Shown here: in pieces, positions 1 through 11,204 of the stretch
How positions within the stretch are numbered: position 1 is the first letter of the stretch
Layout: each line of letters starts with the position of its first letter
NCBI GenBank assembly: GCA_030268105.1
Contig: BSDZ01000008.1
Location: forward strand, 5,146,001 to 5,210,000
Length of the DNA stretch: 64,000 nucleotides
Direction: 5' to 3'
DNA from: Volvox africanus
Lineage: Eukaryota; Chlorophyta; Chlorophyceae; Chlamydomonadales; Volvocaceae
The notes under the pieces: model-generated
The model's input: only the letters and a program-made list of their open reading frames with translations
Databases searched by the model: none
What the model was told of the DNA's origin: nothing
Made by a program: the position numbers and the translations under genes

Positions 1-224
1 GCCCTTTCACCTTTACCCAGATGCTTTGACGGGCTGGTCCGCGGGGTCCGATGTGGGTAGCAACCTCCCCTGTAGCAGCCAGAGCGAAGGCGCTATGTGA
101 GTAGAGGAGGGAGAGATCAGGCTAGCAGGTCACGAAGATGAACCCTGTAGCGAGCGCCTCTATGGGGGAAAGCTAGGTTGGCTGTCACAGGGACACGAGG
201 GAACGTGTAAGGAGGGGTACCCAC

Positions 225-1819
225 TTGCAGGCGCCCACTGAAAAGCGCCTTTTCGTGTGTATCCATATTCTCAAGAATTGTCCTCCTTAATGAAATCCCT
301 TCCATCATCATTAGCCGCTCACTCACCGCAGGGGTTTGCTGGTTATAGCGGCCCCCTCGATCCATGAGCAAGCTGAAAGCCTCCTGCGCCTCCTCTCCCC
401 TGCGACGTAGAGTAAAACAACAGCCGGAGGGGAAGCGTATTTGGGTCGGGACGTCTACAGCAGAAACTAATAGCAATTAGTCCGCACCGGCGACTTGCAA
501 CCGAAGGACACGGGGCCTACGCAACAAAGTTTTTTGGCAATATTAACGTTACCTGGTTCGATCGTCGTTTCCTGAATTTATAACTTTCTTTTTACCAGAA
601 ATAATTTTTATTCGTTCACTTAACCGCTACGTACACCCAAGGTATCCCCCTTCAGAGTATCAGAGACAGTGCGAGCGATTATGTAAAAAACACATAAGAT
701 ACACAAAGACCATTACAACTACCATTTCCTACTACGACCTGCTGCTACTTGCTGCTGCAACCGACAACTGAGGCTCAATTGTTGGCTCCGTCCCCACCTC
801 TGCAGAGCCAGGAAGACTGGGGTGAGTCCGAAAAAGTCGGGTTGGTTGACCATTGTCTCCTGCTCTGAGGAAGACCTCCCATCTAGCAACAGCCGCAAGA
901 CGTCTGTACGGCCGGCACGAGCGGCGAGATGGATAGCGGTCCTGATGTGAAAGAGGAAGAAACGGATTTGGATGGGATTGCTGAGAGGGTAACAGACACT
1001 CATCTCAGTTTGGACATCAAGACAAAAGAGAAGTACCGTTTTATTGCAATGGACCCCGGTGGTTGCGGTCGTGGTGGTAGTTGTGGATTGGTGGCGATGC
1101 AGGTACGAAATAAGGTACAAATCTGGGGCCAGGAGTCCAGAGCAAAAAGCACAAACACGCCTTCTCCGGGGGCGTGCACGTGTTGCATATCGGAACACTA
1201 CAAATGCTTCGATTGCTTGTCAGCAGGTCAGCAGCGGGAGCCGATGCAGTATGAATTGGGCAGGCTCTCTTAACTGAATCTATTGACAATGAGCTGCGCA
1301 GCTTTGGTATCCTATTCGGATATTCGTCTTGCCCCTCCCATTTGCTTTATTCCCCTGCTCCGTCAGGGAAAGCAACTTGAAGCGGCACGGGCAATTAGTA
1401 GTCGGAGCTACCGACGAGATGCCCGACCTCTCCGAAGCCACACACTGACATTGAATACGGCCAATAACCTTATTTAGCATTTTCCTAACCTGCCATTGCA
1501 TTCTGTAGCCAGAGGATCTACTCCGTAATCCAACAGGCATTCCGCAGCTTCCACCTGACCGGCCTCGGCCGCCCAGTGGAGAGCTGTTCGTTGATACTTG
1601 TCACGTATCTGCACATTAAGTGCTCCATTAAGACCATATGTCTTGCCGACTTTTTTCCGCATTCGCCGTGAATGTGCTGTGCACCGGAATGCGGCTTACG
1701 TTGATGTTAAATTCGATTGCCCGCTCAATCGTCTTCGTGATATAGCCAGCAAGACCTCTCTCAGCTGCTTCAAAAATAGTTTTTGGAGGGTCAATCGCTG
1801 AAGTCTTTGGGGCAGCCAT
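225..1819 (-). CDS. Ankyrin-repeat protein, four exons, 3' part missing
   Basis: A spliced gene read on the minus strand. The proposed exons are 1700-1819, 1490-1608, 798-941 and 225-399, and every junction keeps phase (558 nt, 186 codons). The start is the ATG at 1819, beginning MAAPKTSAIDPPKTIFEAA. Joined exons give consecutive ankyrin motifs: RTALHWAAEAGQVEAAECLL, then GRTAIHLAARAGRTDVLRLL, then TPVFLALQRGEEAQEAF. Two of these repeats only become continuous across the introns, which supports the model. Donors are GTAAGC, GTTAGG, GTGGGG and GTGGGT, and all acceptors are AG. Ankyrin repeats bind proteins; no catalytic domain is visible, so the role is unknown. No stop follows exon 4, and a further exon should lie in 1-224 or beyond the edge. 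The family call is firm; the exact ends are not. Confidence 0.72.
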
Positions 1820-3204
1820 GCTCGCTTGCTGTGTGAGTTAGCGCCACCAATTGCCAGCGCGTAGCCGGTTGATTTAGATTCAAACAAGTGAGGGGTTTCC
1901 AAGGATTAACTTCTTGGAGACCGACGCGAGTGCACCGTCCCGCGAACAGGACAGCCCGGAAGTAAAATATGACTGTTCTTTGAAAAACAATAAAGATATG
2001 TTGCACAGTAACTTAGATAACATGAGCGGAGGTGGCCGCCGCAGTATACTGGTAGCGTGCAGTCTGGTCTTCAATTCGGTCCTACATATAAGAATAGCGT
2101 CACTCAGACTACATATAACCCTCAGAGATTATAACTGCGCAGCACTTGGAGGACTTGATGATTAGTCGACGAAGTACCAATATGAATTGCACAACCTTGT
2201 ACGAGCAGTCACATCTTTTAGTCGAGATTTTCTATAAATCCAAGACGTCGGACAAAACCTGGTATACAAGAAATAAACATTCATACTACATACAAAATGA
2301 ACAAATTTATTGGATAAAAAAAGAAACATGGTGATCTGGAACTTGGGAGACAGTTACGTCACGACCCACTCCAACTTGGCTTGCATAACTTTTTCATCAA
2401 TGCATTCTTGAGGCTTAAAAAAGAGATTATAGTTAAGTAACCCTCATGTTATCTCATGGGTGCGGAAATGAGTGAAATCACTGTAAGCAGCACTTTTACG
2501 GCACCCAGAAACGCATTTTCATATCACATGCCGGTTCCCGTAACGACGAAGGTTTTCAATACAGGTTTTAAGTTCTTTATAGGTCAAATCACCCATTGTG
2601 TAGCTCAGGTGCAGAGAAAACAGAGATGGGAGGCGAAAGGTCTAACCTTGATGGACCGCGACCTTTGCAGTGCTCATCCTTTATTTGCTAGTGTATCTCC
2701 CATTCCAAGGCTCGCTTTTCCATGGTGATGTAGTTTGGCTTTATAATATACACGAAACCCTCCCCTTGTGCTCAGTAGACTCAAAAGGTACCCTAAGGGT
2801 AAACCCTTTGTCAACATAGTTACGCACTCCAAAGGCAATTGCTCATTCCTGAGGCCCCTTCATATTTGAATTGGTTATGGAAGTCATAGCTTTAAATTCA
2901 AAATTTTGGATTGGATGCGGGAAGACTTCAGAAGATTTCAGCTTCAGATTTACGCTGTAGCTGACACCAACGACTCCATGAGCAACTTACGGGGTACAGG
3001 AGCAGCCAGTTTGCTGCGCTCCGTACAGCAATCAATCCCAAACTGAGGCCTTTAACTACGCCCAGTTTCGTTGCGCCCCAATTGGGAGGTTCAAAGCGAT
3101 AATTCGCATTATGAATCGCCTACTTATTTCCTAGGGCTCTGTTCACATGTCCTCCTAATGATGTCCTAATTGGAAATCTGATTTTAACGAGTTTTACATC
3201 CCGT
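1820..3204. other. Intergenic stretch, nothing recognised
   Basis: AT-leaning sequence upstream of the ankyrin gene start. Short open frames occur (for example 2456-2728 plus) but none shows a motif, repeat or splice-supported continuation. The promoter of the minus-strand ankyrin gene should lie just above 1819, but no clear TATA box stands out. Confidence 0.4.
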
Positions 3205-3479
3205 TCATATGCAACTGCTGGCAGCTGCAGCTTGGTGGGCACCGTGAGCCGCGCGCGACCTTACTAAGCCGAGCGACGCCCCACGACTATTTCCCTTATT
3301 TCCCTTACTAACCAAGGCGGGACAACATCGTTTCAAAATAATATGTATGGCATCGCTGTTGTGAGCAAAGTCATTCACTGGCTTGTACATACATAGCGCA
3401 AGTGACTGGCAAGACATATATACGCAGCTCGCTATATAAAAGAGGTCAAAATCATTAACCATTACACTTCTCACACTGT

Positions 3480-4013
3480 ATAATATGCTATATGTAAAAG
3501 AGGCTCCAGACTCTAAGTCGACGTGGGCCGCATACTGCCGTAATGTCGAAGATCCCAGTATATATGTCGCAGCATCAGTGAGCTCACGCAACCCATATGG
3601 TCGGGTCACAACACGCAGAGGACCTATTCCAAGGCGAAGGGTGAGCCTTCCCAAAATGGGATGCTTCCCCCCATCCGCGAGAGAAATCTGTGACCATTCT
3701 GATGACTGTGGGGTCAGGCCCAACGCATTCAGCTCTGCCGCTGAGATGAAGTTGTCACCGGCGCCGGTATCAACGAGCGCCTTCAGTGTACGACCAGCTA
3801 GATCGACCTGAATAACTGAACACGGTTGCCGGCCGGAGTCGGCTCTGCTCCCAGGACGGGTTCGAAACAATCGGCAGAACACTCAGTATGGGGTGCGGGA
3901 GATTCGTGCCAAACGTCAACAGTGTAGGCCAGTCCTGGCAACGGAACTGGTGTACCTGCTACATCCACACCGTTAAATATAATGGTGCCCGATTCGGATC
4001 TGAGATATGCCAC
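3480..4013 (-). pseudogene. Ty3/gypsy retropepsin fragment
   Basis: Minus-strand reading gives a retroviral-type aspartic protease with the active-site motif ALVDTGAGDNFIS near 3740-3780. The flap side and the closing ILGSSTLRQYAAHVDL segment follow, the latter near 3510-3560. In LTR retrotransposons this domain cuts the Gag-Pol polyprotein. It follows the Gag fragment on the same strand (5085-5684) after about 1 kb of unassigned sequence, so both probably belong to one decayed element. No reverse transcriptase or integrase follows downstream, and the reading frame then runs into unrelated sequence. DTGA is intact, but the element as a whole is dead. Confidence 0.7.
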
Positions 4014-5084
4014 ATACCCACTAGCAAAGCTGCAGCATTACGCCAGCTAAAAGCAGGTAAAAGGACACATGCAGCAGTACCCGGACATTAACACCTACAT
4101 CTCCGATAAAAGGTTATCTGCACTGACAGCTCGTGAAGAGATGAGGGGAGGAACAAAACGGTGTGCCCTAACAAATCGAGAGATGACAGCGGGCAACACG
4201 GTGCAAACACATTTTACAGCGAGTCAAAACCTGAATGTCCAGTGCGACCATGGAACGTTATTCGATGTTCAGTCAAACGTTCGATTTGTTCAAGGATTGA
4301 AGGGAACAATTCCCTCACATCTGGTCGCACTGACTACCACCACCCATGCGTTAGTTCCGAATTCCCAGGTGGAGTCCCCTCCAACCCAACCTGGGCAATC
4401 CCCTACTTTGGCTGCGGAGCCAAAGGCGGAAAAACAAAGGGCACTCCCTTGTGGGATGTTGTATAGGGAACCCAATGAACATGCGGCGGTCAGTGCCAAC
4501 GTGGGCGTCTGGGTCGTTGCACAGACATGCTCTACCCAGCCTTGTAAGAGACCTGCTGTTGTATAGGGAACCCAATGAAGGGTGGTATCCAAAGAAAGAT
4601 ACCGGTTGTTGTGCCAGAGCCCGATTATATAGCATCAAAGACCAAGTCGTACTTGGGATGCCGTAGGACCTTAAATCGGGCGTGACCTTCAAAAGTCACT
4701 CTAGAGTGAGTCAGATCTGACAACCAGAAAATCAGTGAACCAGGAACCAGGTGTTCCACCTTTTACCATTCAGTCAGTAAAAGGCCCACTCCATACAGGT
4801 TATGGACTACTGACAGGTTCGGTATTTGGGGAGGATGGTTAGTAATGGTGGTGTAGTATCCTGGGATATCTACGGGCAGTGTCAAAGGATCCTGGACCTC
4901 AGTTGGTCATCCTTCCGATCGGGCCTTTGTTGGCCAACACAACAGAGATACAACAGGTGGCTGGCGGCTGCCGCCAAATCCGTAATCCTGATTTGCAATT
5001 GGATTATGGACTGGTTTCAAGCAATGAAACTTATAATTAGTTAAATTATGATCTCTTAAGCACTTACTGAAATGCATTAAGTAT
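4014..5084. other. Unassigned stretch between two gypsy fragments, with a 23-bp direct repeat
   Basis: No coding motif was recognised. A 23-bp sequence starting TGTTGTATAGGGAACCCAAT occurs twice in direct orientation, at 4457-4479 and 4557-4579, exactly 100 bp apart. It may be an insertion or a rearranged part of the surrounding retroelement. Confidence 0.45.
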
Positions 5085-5684
5085 ACAACAGATGTCCCAT
5101 TGCACATCTCAGGCAAACCTTTTCTTTTCTCTGACATGCAAGCTCGGATTGAGTGCAACCCCGTTTTGTCAGCCATGTGTCATTGGTGCGCAAAAACTTT
5201 GGCTCGTTCTTGACTTTGTGTGCAGCCGCTGCAGACGCCAAACCTCCCTTCTCTTGCCTCGCAACGGACCTGCGCTCGGACCTGCGCCAGTCAATCCTTG
5301 GGTTCCCGGACCGGGAACACCACGAGCACCGAGACCCAGGTTGGCGTGCATGACCGTCGCAGCAGCTGTAGGTAACCTGACGTCAGTTCCCCGATCGACG
5401 GCTTCAGCATCATAAGCCGAATCTTGCATTCGCATGGCATTAGCACAAGAAACAGGCCTCAAAGCACTTTGCCTTGCGAAGATACGCATCTCATCCCCAC
5501 GAGTGAATTGCTCATAAGACTGAAACTTCCTCCCCATCAAGTCAGTGGCACATTCACCCGCCAAAGCCTCCGAAAGACCTCGCTGAAACCAGGTGATGCG
5601 ATCCCCTTCAGGAAGATCAGCAATAGGTGTCACAAGAGCCTCAAAACGTGATTGATACATGGGTATCTTTTTGTTCGAGCACAT
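5085..5684 (-). pseudogene. Ty3/gypsy Gag fragment with zinc-knuckle remnant
   Basis: The minus strand reads MYQSRFEALVTPIADLPEGD, then a WFQRGL segment and FTRGDEMRIF. This is the conserved pattern of the retrotransposon Gag capsid domain. Downstream, after a frame change near 5170, a piece with CQRKEKVCLRCAMGHLLYT (about 5085-5150) looks like the zinc knuckle that binds element RNA. The final cysteine is lost to a stop codon. Gag forms the particle of the element. At its upstream end this fragment meets the plus-strand protease piece at about 5640-5690, so two elements lie head to head. It is broken by a frameshift and a stop. Confidence 0.65.
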
Positions 5685-5841
5685 GTGATGCGAACCCAGG
5701 GCTTATGTATGACGTGCCTCAATCACATGACCCAGGTATTGACATCATCCTGGGTAACGACTGGTTGGGAAGCCGCAAGGCCACCATGTGTTGGGCAACC
5801 CATACACAAACGGTGTGTAAATTGTTGTATCCCTCTTAGCT
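5640..5841 (+). pseudogene. Chromovirus protease C-terminal fragment
   Basis: The plus strand reads VPQSHDPGIDIILGNDWLGS (about 5726-5785), followed by RKATM. The IILGxDWL motif marks the end of the Ty3/gypsy protease domain just before reverse transcriptase. No reverse transcriptase follows; instead the integrase end and chromodomain appear about 400 bp later on the same strand. The element has therefore lost its RT, RNase H and most of its integrase. Confidence 0.6.
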
Positions 5842-5867
5842 GCTCATGCACTTATCTGCACATCTGA

Positions 5868-6110
5868 ACGTTAAGTGCCAAGTGCTGATGCATTCACACA
5901 ACAAGCCAAACACACCAGGATGAGATTCAGGGGCAGCAGAACACTTCAGGAGTAAAAAGGTTACAATGTACGGTCCAGAATATGAGATGCGGGTGTGTTG
6001 GCTATCAGAACCGATTCCAGGCGATCAACATCTAACCGGCTATCATAGCTCAGGCTTGGCTTAGGCCAAACGTAGTGTAATTTAGCTTAATATAATGATA
6101 TTCATGATTG
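5868..6110 (+). repeat. Inverted-repeat block A, left copy
   Basis: This stretch matches the reverse complement of about 9290-9475 with many substitutions and small indels. Both copies share an AGTGCCAAGTGC core, a GATGAGATT..GGGGCAGC segment and a GCTCAGGCTTGGCT..AGGCCAAA segment. It is non-coding, lies between the protease and integrase remnants, and is probably part of the same decayed retroelement family. Confidence 0.6.
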
Positions 6111-6255
6111 TCATATTCGAGCTCACAAAAAGCTTACATTATTCGAGGGCAGATGGTTTTGTTGAGTACTTAATACCTGCGCTACTTTGTTGAAAGGTCC
6201 CATAAGCTTTTCCCCTGCTGGCTTGGACTGTATCCCATTGTGCGCATGATCGGGA

Positions 6256-6600
6256 ATGTGGCTGTCAAGCTTGCCTTGCCCCTATAATATGAGCATGCAC
6301 CCTACGTCCCATATTTCATTTATTCACCCTTATCATGGCACTGAGCCCGTCCCCAATACCACTACCACCCCTGCAGCGGTGGAACTGGGTCCTGAGATCT
6401 GGATCACAGGAAAGCAGAAGGTGTATGATGTGGAGCACGTTCTGATCTATCACACTTGTCATGTAGGTTGGCAAATACACAGGTTTGCATAGACGGTGCA
6501 TGAATACTTGGTTAAGTGGACTGGGTTTCCTAGAAAACATAACTCTTGGCATAACTCTTGGGAACCGGCATGTAACTTCTTGCTGGCATGAAGCCCATCT
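6256..6600 (+). pseudogene. Chromovirus integrase C-terminus and chromodomain
   Basis: The plus strand reads MSMHPTSHISFIHPYHGTEP (6292-6351), the C-terminal signature of Ty3/gypsy integrase, followed by AAVELGPE. A chromodomain then follows: VYDVEHVL, and after a short break EYLVKWTGFPRKHNSW and WEPACNFLLA. Chromodomains in chromovirus integrases bind methylated histone H3 and steer insertion into heterochromatin. A stop and a frame change interrupt the domain near 6490. A 12-bp tandem duplication at about 6540-6562 doubles the HNSW residues. The element is dead. Confidence 0.72.
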
Positions 6601-6974
6601 TAAACAAGTAGGGTGTCGGCTTCCTCGAAGCCGGAGAAAAAGGGCAGGCCCCCCACAATCCGTACAGGCCGGTTACTTCACAATGAAACGGTTTGAAGTT
6701 TGTGAGGTTGAGATGATGCCGGCTCATGACATTCAGCAGGCAAACGACTGCAAACACAAGGGCAGGGACCTCACGTCCCAACGGACACACGTGCGCTCGT
6801 GGAGGCCAATCCGCGCGCGCGTGTTGGCGGAGGCCTTTTGAAAGCGAACTGCGAGGACGTCAAGTGTTAGAGTGTCGCCGGTAGTACTGATGGAAAGCTT
6901 TAAGCTGTATCTCCGAAATGCCTGCGGCTTCAGCAATTCACCCCACAGCATCGAGCTCCATGTCGGCACTGTGT

Positions 6975-7225
6975 GTAACAGGGCGAATGGCGCAGAAGCG
7001 CCAGAAAGAGCGAATCTGAGTTGTCGTAATTTGGCTTTTAGGACAAATAACATAATTGCGTAATAATAGATTAATTACAATAGATCTAACGCCTAGAATA
7101 TGGACAAGTCGCATGGAACCACTTGCATGCGAGCATTCGTACAACGGTGTCGGTTGTACAATGCGCGCCAGTTTTGAATAGGCCCCCTTACAATCCAGAC
7201 AGCCATATTTAAGGCGCCTGTTACA
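6975..7225 (+). repeat. Inverted-repeat block B, left copy
   Basis: It is homologous to the reverse complement of 8353-8580. Shared landmarks are TGTAACAGGG, GGCGCAGAAGCGCCAGAAAG, CATGCGAGCATTCGTACAACG and TTTAAGGCGCCTG. With block A it makes a collinear but inverted pair around 7226-8352. Confidence 0.65.
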
Positions 7226-8352
7226 CTGTGGAACTCTTCTGCCCCAAGAATTGGCTTATATTAATTATGCACAAGGTTACATTCTTTGTAGATAACTTTC
7301 TTCGACCTGCTGGTGGCAAATCGCCATGCCTGTGAGGGCAGCTTAGTCACCCAAACTGGTTGTTCGATTCATTTCACGCCGTCATGCCGGAATTCCATTA
7401 TGAGAAACGCGTCACCTTTTGGAATGAAATTTAGGCCGATAGGCGTTGATGTGACCTTGACCGGTGTCAAAGGAGACTGACAAACTTGCTTGTACTCATA
7501 CGATTGTTATTGGCCACAATAAAGATACCTTGCAGTATAGAATGTAATATGTGACAAATATCGCGTTTCCGCCGGGCGAGATATTATGTTTGGTCCGTCA
7601 CATCTTTCTTACAGAGAGACAGAGAGACCGACGGACATGGGCAATCCCACAGGGCAGGGCCCCCCTGAGCGCTTCACGGGGCCCCGCCCAAAAAGGCTCG
7701 ATTGCATGCCGCTCAGTCTCAATGATCCCTGCAGTCAATGCTGAGCGATGCAGTGAGGACGCTGCAATGGGAGGGGAAATAATTACGGCTGTATTACGGC
7801 TCATTTCTCGTCAATGCATTGGTCAATGCGACCTGACAAGATGACTGCTTACCCATAAATGAAAGCATTATGATTATTGTATAATCCGTATATATTTGCA
7901 TGTTTTTGTATTGATAAATACGTGAGACCTGTATTAAATACGTGGTGCTGAGAGGCGTTGGGGCTGAGAGGTCGTGTGTGCATCGTACGAGTAGACACAT
8001 AGGGAGGGTGGGTGGGGAAAAAAACTCCTCAAGGCGACTTGATGACGCGACGATGGCTTGGTCAAGCAGGTGCGTGATGTCGCACGCACAAATGCCAAAG
8101 TCAACCTGCAGGCGCGGGTTGTGTTGACTTGGATGGCTTGGGGCTCGAGCGACTTGGGAAGCTCGAAAAACGAGGGCTCGGATCTTCAAGGTCTCGATCC
8201 AGTGTAACAGAGGCTTCGCCTAGCTGATAGGGGTAGCTATAAAGGCGAGCTCCGAGTAACTGTGCCGTAGGGCACGTGGTGCAGGGGTGACTCCTCATAG
8301 TTTACATTATAGTAAGTTATTTACAATGGGTGAGGAAGTGTCTGTCTCAATT
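7226..8352. other. Unassigned core between the inverted block-B copies
   Basis: 1.1 kb without a recognised coding motif. The longest frames (7551-7844 plus, 7794-8189 minus) show no family signature. It could be the interior of a decayed non-autonomous element or simply host DNA caught between two inversely inserted copies. Confidence 0.4.
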
Positions 8353-8580
8353 ATTCAGGCGCCTTAAATAGCTGGCTCGTAAGGGGGCCATACGTCTATT
8401 CAAAACTGGCACCGTTGTACGAATGCTCGCATGCAAGTAGTTCCATGCGACTTGTTCAAGTTCTATGCGTAATGTAATTAATCTATAATTACGTAATTGA
8501 GTTATTTGTCACAAAAAGGCCAGATTACGACAACTCAGTTTCGCTCTTTCTGGCGCTTCTGCGCCATTCACCCTGTTACA
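8353..8580 (-). repeat. Inverted-repeat block B, right copy
   Basis: Reverse-complement counterpart of 6975-7225, with about 80-85% identity by eye and several indels. It includes the GGCGCTTCTGCGCC palindrome near 8551-8564. Confidence 0.65.
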
Positions 8581-9289
8581 GCCAGCTTTTACCACTATTG
8601 CGGCAACTGACAAGGCGCCGACCAAGCTGGCATACGTAGTTGTTTAGCAATAATTATTATAATTTAATCATATTTGCTATATTACTTCATCAATGCTTGC
8701 ATGGTTGATGCATAAGTGTGAGAAGTGTGATCTGGGTGTAAAGTATTGCACAAAGGCAAGTTCACGTACGCATCACATAAATAATTATCTAAGAGCGCAC
8801 TTAGACTCATACTGACCAATATTGCTATCTACACCATGGTTACAAAGGCATAAGTGTAATGATGTGAAATAAGATCTGAGCGACAACCATGGCTATTACT
8901 ACACAACCAAATATTGATATTCGGCCATTCACACTGCATAAATACCTGGAAGGCTTGATATTGGCAAGATACTACGTGCGAATATCAGTGATACGCTTGC
9001 TAGGGTTTAACACACTTGCAGATTGGGGATCTGGTGTGTACCGCGGAGCTCTAATAAAAGGCCGAGCTCTAATTTTATTTCCGGTGCAAGCTTTCTAACT
9101 TTATCAGCTACACTAAAAGTAAAACCGGGAGAATCAATTGTTGTAGAAGTAAGGAGTATAAGAATAAAAAATTAAGTGTGAGTAAGAAAATATTGGATAT
9201 ATATTCAGAACCAATATCACGAATATAAGACATGTGCGGACGGCCAGATAATGTAGGCTAATTGCCTAATAATAATAGGACTTTCCCTG
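8581..9289. other. Unassigned, between right copies of blocks B and A
   Basis: AT-rich. It has no chromodomain or protease similarity, so the right-hand element copy lacks the coding part seen on the left. A short plus-strand frame at 8889-9098 has no motif. Confidence 0.4.
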
Positions 9290-9475
9290 ATATTATCATG
9301 TTGAACTGAACTACGCTACATTTGGCCTGAGCCAAGCCTGAGCATTGATAGCCGGTTAAATGATGATGGCCTGGACTCTCATAAGTTGAATATGAACTCT
9401 TTCACTCCCAAAGTCTTCCGCTGCCCCTCAATCTCATCCCAATGTGTGAGCACATCGGCACTTGGCACTTCGGCA
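9290..9475 (-). repeat. Inverted-repeat block A, right copy
   Basis: Reverse-complement counterpart of 5868-6110. It marks the right end of the gypsy-derived region. AT-rich, bacterial-like sequence begins just after it. Confidence 0.55.
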
Positions 9476-10059
9476 AACAGAGTATTTTAAATCCATGATA
9501 CGAAACCATTAATCCAGGACCTTCATGCTGAATTCTCTCTGCATTAACACGTTTTGGAGCGATCCTTTTTTACTAAATAAATCTTGTCAAGAAGTCTTAC
9601 GATAACAATAAAGATATCGGAAAATTTTTCATACCTTGATTATGAATTTAACCTCGATTGTCTTAGAAAGGAAGCGTGCAGTGGAACCTGAATTTGTTTG
9701 GGAGCTTCTATAAAACCTAAAGCTGTTACAAGGGTAGCTAGTGTACATGATTATGCAGAAAGGTGTAATCCTAATAGTCTAGTTCTTTTTTATAGCAAAA
9801 CCAATTAACTTGAGCAATCTAAAAGTAAAAAATACCGTAAGAAAGCTGCCAAGCAAAAACCCAAATGAGATATTTAGCAATGTCCCATTATAACTCATAA
9901 GTGCTATAAATAATACACAATGTAAGAATCTAGTTGCCATTATGGTTGATGATGCTGTACCTCTGATCCCCGGAAAAATATCTTAGGATTTAGTACAAAT
10001 GACCAGATACATTATAGCTGATCCGATTGGATATACCGTCATGAAGCTTGTGGTTAAAT

Positions 10060-10345
10060 AATGTGATTTGGGGAATAAAAATTCTATAAGAATGTTTTGG
10101 TCTCTGGTAAGTCGTAATGCCCCATAACATATTGCTGTAGCTAAAATAATTCTGTTAGGTGGATCTCCATAAAACTCGTCCATAAGAGAAATACTTTATG
10201 CAGCGGTTTCTGGTGGGATACCTTTAGTAAATAAGCCATTAATATTAGCTATAGATCTTAGAAGGTCTCTTACAGGTTCATAAATGTTAATACGCTTTTT
10301 AAATTTATGCATAGCAATTTCCCATAGAGAAATTGATCTCAGACA
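10060..10345 (-). pseudogene. PIN-domain (VapC-family) ribonuclease toxin fragment
   Basis: The minus strand reads SISLWEIAMHKFKKRI, then an acidic/leucine-rich middle, then, after a stop, EFYGDPPNRIILATAICYGA and LRLTRDQNIL. SLWEIA, GDPxxRIIxATA and TRDxxIL are the conserved segments of VapC-type PIN domains, the RNase partner of bacterial toxin-antitoxin pairs. An in-frame stop near 10199 and loss of the N-terminal third make it inactive. Its start is fused directly to the end of the parA remnant, as if a deletion joined the two genes. No antitoxin gene is visible. Confidence 0.62.
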
Positions 10346-10841
10346 AATATGAGTTTGTAATAGATCCATTTCATAATGGACCAATGGCACTTTATATATA
10401 TCTAACTATGGCAGTTTTAACTATTTCTCTATTTAACAAAAAAGCACACTTGATGGTTTTAATATCTTATAAGGGTTCTTATATTTCCTTAATTTATATG
10501 AACCGCTTCACTGGCTGCCCAGATGTTAAAAGGGGGGGTGGCTGTACAGGCATTACCACTAGATCACTTGTAACAATAGCAAACTTAGCAACATCATAAA
10601 TACTAGGAGGTCCATCTATGGCGATATAATAATAATTTTTAGATAGCTATGTTATTTCTTTATGTATAATTGGTTTTGTTATACGAACTACTGTAAAAAG
10701 GCTTTCCTTTTTCCTTATAGCAGCCCAATCTAAAGAACTCCCTTGAGGATCGGCATCAAATAGTAATAATAATGTTTTCAGCGATAAACATGTAGCAACA
10801 CTTATAGAGAGCGTCCCTTTTTTATTAAAAGAAATAATCAT
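10346..10841 (-). pseudogene. parA: ParA/Soj-type partition ATPase, degenerate
   Basis: Minus-strand reading begins MIISFNKKG and contains LLFDADPQGSSLDWAAIRKK, ITKPIIHKEI, then after one stop AIDGPPSIYDVAKFAIVTSD and LVVMPVQPPP. These match the Walker A', Walker B (IDGPP) and following segments of the ParA family, ATPases that segregate plasmids and chromosomes. The P-loop between NKKG and TLS is deleted, so the KGGxGKTT motif is missing. Further frame changes follow toward 10400. Codon use is strongly AT-biased, unlike algal genes. This is a bacterial relic with no function as it stands. Confidence 0.72.
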
Positions 10842-10894
10842 ATAAACATTGAGACGTGCAAATTAGTGCATGAGCAGCGAAGAGGGATACAACA

Positions 10895-11192
10895 GCTTTA
10901 CCCCGACCGAGAGCGGGCCAAAGACCCTAAGTTGAGGGCAGGGTGCCCCCATGTCGATGGACGGTAAAGACCCCAATTAAAGTGACCTGCGAGCTGACCA
11001 GGAGCGGAGTTGACGCCTTAGTTGATTCGGCAGATTCGGCTGGATGCCGGCGGTGGGTGCTGAACCTGGGAAAAGCACTGATTTCGGAGAAGTCGGCATG
11101 GGAGACTGGATGAGGGTGCCCCGAAATACCGGGGAAGGTAGGGACTGCCAGGTTAGTGGCCACGGGTGATGTACCCCCCTATCCCACACACA
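10895..11192 (+). repeat. 300-bp dispersed repeat, copy 1
   Basis: Shares about 300 bp with 12950-13250 (same orientation) and 29517-29812 (opposite). Landmarks in this orientation are GTTGAGGGCAGGGTGCCCC, GTGACCTGCGAGCTGACCAG, CGAAATACCGGGGAAG and GGGTGATGTACCCCCCTATC. Read on the other strand it holds an open frame starting MATNLAVPTFPG. Possible ACAACA duplications flank it. Confidence 0.8.
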
Positions 11193-11204
11193 ACATCTCA
11201 CTCC

